A stretch of DNA of 64,000 nucleotides. It comes from Hyaloperonospora brassicae (Eukaryota; Oomycota; Peronosporomycetes; Peronosporales; Peronosporaceae). The first letter of the stretch is position 1; each line of letters opens with the position of its first letter. Shown here piece by piece: positions 55,985 through 64,000 of this stretch. The stretch is taken from positions 434,001 to 498,000 of the forward strand of contig CANTFL010001360.1 in assembly GCA_947650285.1 (NCBI GenBank). Reading direction: 5' to 3'. A program made the translations under genes and the position numbers. The notes below the pieces were generated by a model that saw only the letters and a list, made by a program, of their open reading frames with translations, searched no databases and had not been told where the DNA came from.

Positions 55985-58635
55985 ATGGCAGGCGACAAGA
56001 GCTGCCGCCACGTCCGCCAGGCCGTCCGTCTATCGGACTTCCGTCGTGAGCTGAAGAAGCGCACTCATTTGCTCTGTGAAGTGCGCACGAGTGCCCGCGA
56101 ATCGCTCTTTGCCCACGATCGACGTGAGCGTTCTAACGCTTTTGCCCCTCTCTGTATCGCTTTTATCTGTCTCTGTTTCACTATAGATGTGCCCGATAAG
56201 CGCCGCACTGTCTCCAGCCGAGAGCTGGGAAACGAGCCACTACGAGGCTGCAACGGACGTGCTCGTGTGTGTGAGCTGCGCCTTTGTGGGCTGCGTGCTG
56301 GACGGCCACTTTCGCGCACACGTGGAAACGCACGCCAAGCACTTTGTCGGACTGCAGTTGTGCGCCAAGACGTTTTGGTGCGAGCCCTGTCGCATGGACA
56401 TTCCTATCGACATTCGACCGAAAGTAGAGACGGCACGTCAGGAGTTTTGGGACGCTCTAGAGGAAATTGCGGGCAAGAAGCGACGACAGTTGCGTCATTT
56501 GAAACGCGGGGTGCAGACCAGTATGTCGCCGATCACGACGCCGGTTGGATCGACCACGAACGTGCTATTGCCACAAGCACTAGTGGACGGGAATAGCGAC
56601 GATTTGCCGCGGGAGGCGATGGGACAGGAGCTACAAATGGACGGCGAAACTCGAGGACGTAGTGACGACCAGAAAGAAGCCGCTGGCGTGGCGCTGCTGA
56701 GCATGCCACTGCAGACAAAAGCCAGGGAAGACAAAATACAACGACAGATGCTCAAGACGGCGGTGCGGACGAGGGAATCTGGCCAAGGCGTAGCGATATC
56801 GACGAGTAGTTCGGATTTCGCGGACGGCAGTGAATTGCCTATCACGGTACAGGGGTTTACGAACCTCGGCAACACGTGTTACTTCAACGCATCGGTACAG
56901 GCACTGCTGACCGTGGCGCATTACTTCCCCGAGCACATGCACATTGACGAAGTGTTTGAGAAAACGGACACGCCAATTATTACTACCTTCACGTACGTTT
57001 GAGCTGGCGCACTTGAGTAATGAAGAGCTCTAACGTGTTGCGGTGTTGCTTTGACGTAGGATGCTGCACGAGACTGTGAAAAAGCGTGCGCGAAAGGCTC
57101 TTACAGGCGAGTTGGCTTTGGATCGACCTGTGAAGGTCAAGGGTAGTCGATCACGCTCTGGGTCGTCTTCAGTACTGACTTTGGCACCGTTGCTCAAGGA
57201 AATGCGCAAAAAGTTCGCTCAGTTTCGCGGACATTATCAGCAAGACGCGCACGAGCTATTTGCGAGTTTCCTTTGGGCAATCGATGAGGAGGTAGATCCT
57301 CCGTTGTCGTGTACGAATGAGGGGCCCACCATGTCTGCTCCGTTCGACAGCGTTACGAGCAGTAGTTGCTGCACAACGAGCTCATCAGAATGTCCGAGTG
57401 ATGACGGAGATGACTCTTCTCGTCAGTATGGAACGTGGTCGATTGACAACACGACAGACACTGAGCCGATAGGGGAGAACATACAAGAAGCGCTGGAGGG
57501 AGATAGTGAAAGCGACGCAGATCCCTCGGAGCAAGACACAAAGCAAATTTTTGTAAAGACAGAGACTGGCGAGACGATCTCGATGCAAGTGCCGAAAAGC
57601 GCGACGGTGAAAGAAGTTCAGCATTTGTTAGCCAAAAGGCTAAATCTCAATGAAGACGACATGATGCTGAATACCTCTCAGTCTGACACCCGAGCTACTC
57701 TCTCTTCGCGACCGGGTGCTGCCCCTCACGCTAGAGTTGAAAAGAGGAAGACGTGCTCAAGGCTGAACTTCACGCGCAACTTGTTTGGTGGCGCGCTTAC
57801 GACTGCTGTAACCTGCAAGGCGTGCAGCAAGCGAACGGAGATTCTGGAAGACGCATTTCATCTGAGCGTGTCCGTTCCAGATGGACGTTCCGAGTTGACG
57901 ACTGCGGATTGTCTGAATAACTTTGTAGCCGAGACTCAACTGCTAGTGGAGTCTAACAACGGCTACGATTGCGAAGCTTGCTCACGACAGCCGATGGTGC
58001 GCAGCGTGGCGGGTCGATTTATGCGCAAGAAGCGTCTCGGACCAAACGCTGAACCTGAGATGGAAGTGGTTTTGCGCGACGCATCGATGCAGCTGTTTGT
58101 ATCGGCGTTGCCCCGTGTTCTCGTGGTGCATATCAAGCGTCTGGCACGCTCCCGAAAGATTACACAGCACATCGCTTTCGACGGCAAGTTGGACATGACT
58201 CCGTACGTGAGCGATACACTCCGCCAAGGCGGCGGAGACGCAAAGACGCATTCGCTTTGTTACTACCTCATTGCAGTTGTGGTGCATATGGGCAACAAGC
58301 GCTCGGGCCACTACGTTGCATACGTTAGCCGGTCGCGCCGGCGTGAGGCTACCGTGGCAGCTCGTGGACGCCGCCTCGCTTCAGAAGGAGGTGGAGCTGC
58401 AGTGGCCGAGGTGACAACCCCGAGGAACAAGGACGGGTCATCGCGGACGTGGTACTATGTCTCGGACACAGTCGTCAAACGTGTGTCCTTTGAACAAGTA
58501 TTGCAGTGTGAAGCGTACATGCTATTCTATCAGCGTCGACCGAAAGCGTCTGCTAGTAGAGTGACCTCAGCAACTTCTCCAACAACAGAGACGGACCGGC
58601 TGCCAGTCCAATCGCGTGCTGAACCTGGTGGGTGA
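55985..58635 (+). CDS. Ubiquitin carboxyl-terminal hydrolase (USP) with ZnF-UBP and inserted ubiquitin-like segment
   Basis: Cysteine protease that removes ubiquitin. Proposed exons: 55985-56080, 56187-56992, 57060-58635 (825 residues). Intron 1 (106 bp, GTGCGC...TATAG) joins LLCE to MCPIS, recreating the C-x2-C of the ZnF-UBP domain that starts with CRH; intron 2 is 67 bp (GTACGT...GTAG). Residues 1-130: ZnF-UBP (CVSCAFVGC, HxxxH, FWCEPC). Catalytic Cys box GFTNLGNTCYFN with Cys263; QQDAHELF; zinc ribbon C-x2-C pairs (CKACSKR, CEAC); His box SGHYVAYV with His718. Residues about 463-507 (QIFVKTETGETISMQV...) resemble ubiquitin itself and sit inside the catalytic domain. Overall order is like USP16/45-type enzymes. 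Confidence 0.88.
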
Positions 58636-60481
58636 TCAGGGCCAGACTTTGCTAGCCCAAGTATGAGAACATTGTTATAAGGTAAAGGCTATTCAATAGA
58701 TACACTGAGAATGGAGACGGTTGACGGTTGTATACTGCAGGAAGTGATGGAGACCGGATAGATTGACGACGCTGAAGGTGAGGCCCATGCAGATGTGATT
58801 GACTTGTTCCAGGGGCGTCGAATCGAAGGTACTATCAGCTTTAGCAATTGTCTCTTGATAGCGCGTGATACCGTCAGATTGGTGCCGCAAGCTTCAAATT
58901 CGGGATCCTGAAGCATCGAAGTTCGGTTGCGGGCTGCAGAGCAGCTATAATATGGATTCTGGACGCGCTTACCCCGGGACAACGTGTCATCGGTATACAG
59001 CCTCTGCTATTACTGTTGTTCCCCGACTGTCTGTTACAAGTCCAGCTTTGTCGGGATCAACCGATATGGACGTAGCTTTGCCGAGTCAAAGGCAGGCGTA
59101 TTCAGCATCGAATGCAGCGAAGATAGGTGAGTTGACTGGTCAGTTGGTGTAACCGACTGCAGATACGTATTCCTGAAAGGTCTCGAAGAAAGTCGGGAGT
59201 GAGCAGCCATGGGCGCAGATGACTTGTGATAGCTGCAAACCCGCGACAAACGGGACAAGTTGCTGCACGAATGCGACTTCGGATCCCGTTGATCTATCTC
59301 TGTAGAAAGCTTCAGCAGAGGCAATCGCGTGAGTCCAAGATGGTTAACGCTGGCTCAGCAAGGCCTGATGTTTCAGTCAAGAAGACGTCTGCGCCCCGGA
59401 CTGCCTTCGGTCTTCGGACTCCAAGCGTTGTACAACGAGATACAAGTAGAACCGATAACCTCAGTGCCCGGATCTCCAAGTCACTTGATACGATCGTCCT
59501 CTTCTTTGGAGCTGGTCGATTCAAAAGCCGCTTGTACGCGCTAAGACACGTGTACTTGTTGATATGCGCAGTTGGAACGTGGAGCACGCAGCTGTTGTTG
59601 TGCGCACGACGAGTGCATGCAATCGCCACATCCTCGACGAGTACGAGTCGAGTTGACTCGATGGGTTACTCCAAGCTCACATCACTCCTAACCGTGATAA
59701 GGTACTACGACGCACTCGTGTCTGCATGAGCAAGAAGAACCTTCTGGTCGACAAGTGCTTGCCTCGTATGCAGACAAAAGCGCTTTTCCAGCCACGTCTT
59801 CTCCTCCCCAGAAACCTATTTTTCAGGACTTTCCAGCAATCGTCGAGCATCAATGTTGGCGCACTTGCCTCGACGAGATGCAGCTGGCGAGGCAAGTGCG
59901 AGGCGTCAAAAGGCCGAAAGGTGGGGCTCGCGAGGTGCAAAGTTCGGTGGCTACTGCATAGCTCCAGTTTGCACGATCTCACTGCCTCCGTTCATTGAGG
60001 TCGATGTGCAGCTACGGGAGGTGCGAGACAGAGGAGCAGGTGTGCTGTATTGCTCTGCCTGATGAATGCTGTGGCTCGATGCTGTATACGACACGTAGAC
60101 AACGCGTCCCGTGTTTTGTCGAGTTGAGTGCAAACAAAGTGTGGCGTTCTGCGCTCGTAACGACGTTGCGACGTTTCACCTGTCGCGGGTCGTCGTGAAA
60201 CTGTTGCGGCGGACGATAAATCAGCGGAAGCATTAGGAGCAAAAGACACGACGGCCAGAGCGGCGAAGGCCAAGAGCGTGGGCAATGGTCAACGCAGCAG
60301 TCGTTATGGTTTCAATGTCACTTGGACGCGCCTATCACTTCCACGTCGAACTTTCAACGCGGCCAAGAAAGACGAAGTCTGTGTGTTCGATCCCCAAGCG
60401 GCACGTCCGTTCATTGTTTGCTTCATTCTTCATCTCGTTTTGCGGTCGACAAGCACTTGGCGGTCGTAGCACTCTCCAACA
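58636..60481. other. Region between USP and KRE6-like gene; gene content unresolved
   Basis: Plus-strand frames in 58860-59960 (for example 59226-59729, 167 codons, and 59755-59961 with PPQKPIFQDFPAIVEHQ) look protein-like in patches, separated by stops, as a multi-exon or decayed gene might. I could not find consistent splice sites or a family. The last 200 bp is the promoter region of the KRE6-like gene. Confidence 0.35.
59992..60285 (-). CDS. Small ORF with signal-peptide-like start
   Basis: 97 codons. The start MPTLLAFAALAVVSFAPNASA has the shape of a signal peptide with a cleavage site after ASA. The rest is basic and has five cysteines, with no known domain. It is divergent from the KRE6-like gene (about 196 bp between starts). 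It overlaps weakly protein-like plus-strand frames, so it may be a chance ORF. Confidence 0.25.
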   Translation of the reverse strand: MPTLLAFAALAVVSFAPNASADLSSAATVSRRPATGETSQRRYERRTPHFVCTQLDKTRDALSTCRIQHRATAFIRQSNTAHLLLCLAPPVAAHRPQ

Positions 60482-62653
60482 ATGGTAGCGCACGGGTTCC
60501 TCGTAGCAGCAGCAGCAGCAGTATTTACTCTTGTGGTCAAGTCAGTCCCTGCGGAACGAGCAGATCCTGCAACTTGGTCCCGATCCGGATTGAGGCCATG
60601 GGTGGATGTCGATACGCCCGAGTCGGTCTACAACATCACGTCGTCGCGTGGCGATACGTGGACGCTGGTCATGAGTGACGAGTTTAACGTCGCTGGACGC
60701 AACTTTGCACCCGGTATGGATCACATGTGGACGGCCCTCGAAATGCCTGACGGGGTCAACGCCGCCTTGGAATACTACAGCATTAACATGACAAGCACCG
60801 TGACTGAGCCAGACGGCCGAGGCGTTTTTCAGATCAAAACCATGGAAGACGAGAACATCACGTACACAGTGTGGAACAACTACGCCGAGCCAGCAGGTTT
60901 CGAGACGCACCACATGTACTACCGAGCTGGGATGATGCAATCGTGGAACAAGTTTTGCTTCCAAGGCGGGCGGATGGAGGTCGTTGCACAATTGCCAGCA
61001 GCCATGAGCTCGAGTAACCCAGATCTGAAAAATACCAATGGCCGCGTAAAGACAACAGAGTTCTACCCGACGTGGCCTGGCATTTGGTTGTTAGGGAACT
61101 TGGGCAGAGCACTCTTTTCGCAATCCACCAGTCGCATGTGGCCCTGGAGCTACAACGAATGTGACAAGACGTTGAGAACGAGCCAGAGAATCAGTGCGTG
61201 TGACGGCCATCCAGGCCACGGTCTCAATCCGTACCAAGGAAGAGGAGCGCCGGAAATCGACTTGCTCGAAGGTGCTGGCAACATAATATCCACGAGTATG
61301 CAATTGGCCCCTGGCATGCCGGATGACTTCCGACTCATACCGTCAGCGAACGACACCGATCAGTCCTGCGTTTACTCTTCCACTTGCAAAACCATGGGCG
61401 CGAACTTTCCTGGCATTCCAACCACGATATATGCAGCCAGAAAGCACAAGACGTGGTACCAGGGCCTTCGCTATGCTCCAAACACGCTCTGCACACCGAT
61501 GGACAGCCTGAAGCAAGATGCTGATACGGTGATCAAGACCATGAAGAAAGGCTACACGAGCAACACATGTGCAGGAGTGAACACGTGCCCAGCTTCCGGT
61601 GATGGTTATGCCAGTCTAGAATCCATGGACGGTAACGAAACAAGGCATTGGGGGATCAATGACGTCGGAGGATGCATGCCACTCATCAATGGATACACAG
61701 GAGCCTTCCTATGTGATCCAGATAGCTCAAACCCCAAATGCGTTGCACCGTTAGCAGCTGGAAAACCGGGCAGCAACATCATGGAGCCATTCGAGTACCA
61801 AATGGACGCCATATCGGCCAACTGGCCCGTTCAAGCTGCTGCGTACACGAGTTACTTGAAGTATCAAGTTGAGTGGGTAATGGGCTCGGACGGATATGTG
61901 CGCTGGATGCTCGAAGACATTGCAATGTTTGAGATCCCGGCCGATGCTATCGAAACAGTGCCGCAAGATGCAGCACGGTCCAACCCGAAGAAGATCATGC
62001 TGGAAGAACCCATGTACGTGATTTTCAACGTCGCTCTTTCGACAAGCTGGGGCACGACACCACCAAACCCGGGAGCACCGTGCCGTGGTGATGACTCGAC
62101 TGCGCAGAACGATGCCATTTGCGACGGTTTTCCCATGTACATGAAGATTGACTACATTCGCGTTTACCAAGATTTGTCACCGAGCTCAATCATGGCCATC
62201 GGCTGTGATCCGTCAACGCATCCGACGAAACAGTGGATTGAAGACCACATCGACGAATACGAGACGGAAGACAACAAAGTTATCGAAGTCCACGGTGGAG
62301 CCAATTGCAAACATGAACGCGACTGCACCGTGAGCACCTCCCACATCGTGACTGGCACATGTAACGGCAACGGCCGATGCAGTTGTGCGTCAAATGCCTG
62401 GGGCGGCCCTCGTTGCACAGCCGCACTCACTACGACATCGAACGGTGCTAGCTTCGGACCACCTGTGATGCTTGCAACTCCAGTAAGTATCTTCCTCATC
62501 GTGCTGTTTGGCTGTGTCGCGTACAAGATCGCATGCCAACAAAGCAGGAAGGCCAAAGTGGGTGCCGGCGTTACCCGATTCAGAGGCTTTATCAAGGTCG
62601 AGATGGACGATACTCCGATTTCAATGAGCGCGTCAGACGACGGAGCAGCGTAA
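60482..62653 (+). CDS. KRE6/SKN1-like beta-glucan synthesis protein (GH16)
   Basis: 723 codons, single exon, no frame break. The N-terminus is a signal peptide with an alanine run (residues about 5-25). Residues about 60-560 match the SKN1/KRE6 branch of GH16: WTLVMSDEFN, WNKFCFQGGRMEVVAQLP, TWPGIWLLGNLGR, the catalytic-type APEIDLLEG (Glu-x-Asp-x-x-Glu), YPWSYNECD-like WPWSYNECD, and MYMKIDYIRVYQD at the end. Residues about 600-645 are an EGF-like cysteine cluster (CTVSTSHIVTGTCNGNGRC). A single membrane helix follows (SIFLIVLFGCVAYKIAC, about 665-685), with a short cytoplasmic tail. In fungi the family works in beta-1,6-glucan formation; oomycete walls contain beta-1,3/1,6-glucan, so a wall role is likely. 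Confidence 0.92.
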   Translation: MVAHGFLVAAAAAVFTLVVKSVPAERADPATWSRSGLRPWVDVDTPESVYNITSSRGDTWTLVMSDEFNVAGRNFAPGMDHMWTALEMPDGVNAALEYYSINMTSTVTEPDGRGVFQIKTMEDENITYTVWNNYAEPAGFETHHMYYRAGMMQSWNKFCFQGGRMEVVAQLPAAMSSSNPDLKNTNGRVKTTEFYPTWPGIWLLGNLGRALFSQSTSRMWPWSYNECDKTLRTSQRISACDGHPGHGLNPYQGRGAPEIDLLEGAGNIISTSMQLAPGMPDDFRLIPSANDTDQSCVYSSTCKTMGANFPGIPTTIYAARKHKTWYQGLRYAPNTLCTPMDSLKQDADTVIKTMKKGYTSNTCAGVNTCPASGDGYASLESMDGNETRHWGINDVGGCMPLINGYTGAFLCDPDSSNPKCVAPLAAGKPGSNIMEPFEYQMDAISANWPVQAAAYTSYLKYQVEWVMGSDGYVRWMLEDIAMFEIPADAIETVPQDAARSNPKKIMLEEPMYVIFNVALSTSWGTTPPNPGAPCRGDDSTAQNDAICDGFPMYMKIDYIRVYQDLSPSSIMAIGCDPSTHPTKQWIEDHIDEYETEDNKVIEVHGGANCKHERDCTVSTSHIVTGTCNGNGRCSCASNAWGGPRCTAALTTTSNGASFGPPVMLATPVSIFLIVLFGCVAYKIACQQSRKAKVGAGVTRFRGFIKVEMDDTPISMSASDDGAA

Positions 62654-63151
62654 CCTTTCGGAAAGAATATAAGCTTCACAATAGATCTGCATCGTGCTTC
62701 TCGAGTGCGTTGCGCACTTACGTGGACGCCTGCAGGGTCACATGCCCGAGGCAAGATAGACGCGAGCTGACTGACGCTTGAGAGAGTTGGGGACAACGCT
62801 GTATTAATCCTCGTTTGTGCTACTCGGAGTCGCCGTCGTGGAAGGTGCCGGACAAGATCTTTTCTTCTTTGCCCAACTCTTGGCTAGCGCGAGTAGAAAA
62901 CGATCGACAGTAGCGGAACGTGAGACACCGACAGCAATTGCTTCGCCACATAGACGACGCGTGCATAACGAAGCATAGCGTACCTGGACAGCTTCGGGAT
63001 AGTCACGTTACTGCTTAGCTGATTCTTGGACTGTGCTGCGTTTCTATCGACCTTTGGCACAAAGTCACGCCCTTCACAGGCAAAAATGGACTACAGCCAG
63101 TACACACCCTCGTCATTAGACCCCTCACGACACTAATAGGAGACGTACGAA
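62654..63151. other. Intergenic between convergent genes
   Basis: 3' flanks of the KRE6-like gene and TAF8. No further gene supported. Confidence 0.4.
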
Positions 63152-64000
63152 CTATACCTTGGCATTGGGACTGACAATCGGTGCCTGAACGAATGGATTT
63201 CTCGTGGCAGTATCACCTGTTGACCCTTGAAACGCGTTCCACGTTGGCTGGTGTACACTAACGGCTGATCGCTCTGCCACGACATCAAACACACATACAC
63301 ACACACAGCGGTCCCAATCATGACCCGACTGCACATTTACACCAGTAGAAGCAAGGCATGACGTACTCGCAGCTACAGTTTGAAGGCCATGCAGCGACTG
63401 CCGCACTTGCGCTTTTTCACCGATAAGCTCGAGACGCTGACGTTTTGTGTCCTGCTCTCTCTCTACCACCAGTCGACTGTCTGAGCTGTACGTATGACGA
63501 TTTGGCAACGGCGGCACAAAGCTCGGCACGTGAAGTGGCAACTGCTCTCGTCGTCCAATCTTCGTCTGCTCCATTGCAGAGCTCGAGATGTCTCGTTTCC
63601 GAGCTGGAAACGCCGCCACGTCCCTCGGAAACGGTCGTTTGGCCGTCCCCAGCGTTTTCACGAGGTCTGTCAAGTCCACTGCACTTGGCTCGAGGTCCTG
63701 AAGCGCGTGAAGCACGTCCGTCGCCTTCACTTGTGTCCGTCCAGCGAGCTCGGCAATGCCCTTTGCCGCTCCTCCAAGTCGTTGAATGTCTGCCCAACAA
63801 CAACAACAGCCATAACAATACAACATAACAACAATATACCATCAACAACAACAGCCATAACAATTGAGTATTGCAATACGTTTGGGTAGGACCCTCCACG
63901 CAATAATTGCTGCTGCCGCTATATTGCAATAATTGCGCACACTTGGCGAGAATCTCGGCGAGCGCGTCGGCGGCCGACTTCTGCACGGCGTCAAAGCCCA
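63152..64000 (-). CDS. TAF8: TFIID subunit TAF8-like, 5' end outside window
   Basis: Subunit of the general transcription factor TFIID. Exon before 63941 (runs off the window) codes GFDAVQKSAADALAEILAK. The intron 63790-63940 (151 bp, GTGCGC...GGCAG) joins it to exon 63789-63152 so that the histone fold reads K-YIQRLGGAAKGIAELAGRT, then VKATDVLHALQDL. About 80 residues on, VPSFVPPLPNRHTYSSDS matches the conserved TAF8 C-terminal motif (P-x-FPxPHTY). The intron holds duplicated CAACAACAACAGCC-type repeats. The last 60 residues include a run coded by (CA)n (CVCVCV) and are less certain; a further exon past 63152 cannot be ruled out. Confidence 0.85.

Noticed and set aside
55889..56596. 235-codon single ORF covering the USP start
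   Set aside because: Only splicing 56080 to 56187 restores the C-x2-C of the ZnF-UBP domain and the frame with the later zinc ligands; the long unspliced frame loses them.
63250..63330. Extra 30-bp intron in TAF8 over the CVCVCV stretch
   Set aside because: GT and AG ends exist, but the intron would be far shorter than the others here and the (CA)n run explains the odd residues.

Overview
The window looks like an oomycete nuclear genome segment, most likely a Phytophthora or downy-mildew relative (Peronosporales). This rests on secreted effector-type ORFs with WY/LWY-like C-terminal units and degenerate RXLR/EER signals, chromovirus Gypsy and Copia elements, a KRE6/SKN1 beta-glucan synthesis protein, a myo-inositol oxygenase, and host genes with few, short GT-AG introns. 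Species cannot be named from sequence alone.

Layout. 1-47150 is repeat-rich and gene-poor. It holds a full-length Ty3/Gypsy chromovirus (element A, 2319-9955, 5-bp target duplication) and a second, older chromovirus (element B, 31374-39111). A Ty1/Copia element lies on the minus strand (40918-46134). Several solo or partial LTRs occur at 1-203, 18070-18509, 18510-18912, 25845-26212 and 29064-29501. Two copies of a terminal-inverted-repeat element are at 11684-12679 and 22671-25780. Between them lie one intact secreted effector candidate (13088-15094, minus), a broken tRNA 2'-phosphotransferase (about 16028-16680, minus), a PKA-regulatory-subunit-like gene cut off by an LTR (17385-18069), and a broken effector-like gene that starts 12 bp beyond the LTR of element B (39124-40215).

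47150-52810 is an inverted duplication carrying two myo-inositol oxygenase genes with identical protein products, facing outwards from a 3.2 kb centre that contains a LINE fragment. 53471-64000 is a host-gene block: LSM2, a USP-type deubiquitinase with an embedded ubiquitin-like segment, a KRE6/SKN1-like GH16 protein and the start of TAF8.

Most unusual signals. (1) Both chromoviruses are filled, in LTRs and in coding DNA, with short perfect hairpin palindromes (8-14 bp arms, 1-11 nt loops), while the Copia element and host genes are nearly free of them. (2) Both carry an antisense ORF between the pol end and the 3' LTR, with a coiled-coil-like C-terminal part. In element B it is open for 415 codons although sense gag-pol is shattered. 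(3) In both, the gag TAG stop sits inside a conserved stem-loop at the gag-pol junction. These three may together describe an undescribed organisation of oomycete chromoviruses.

Coordinates of introns and LTR ends were read by eye. Family names come from motif recognition, not database searches.
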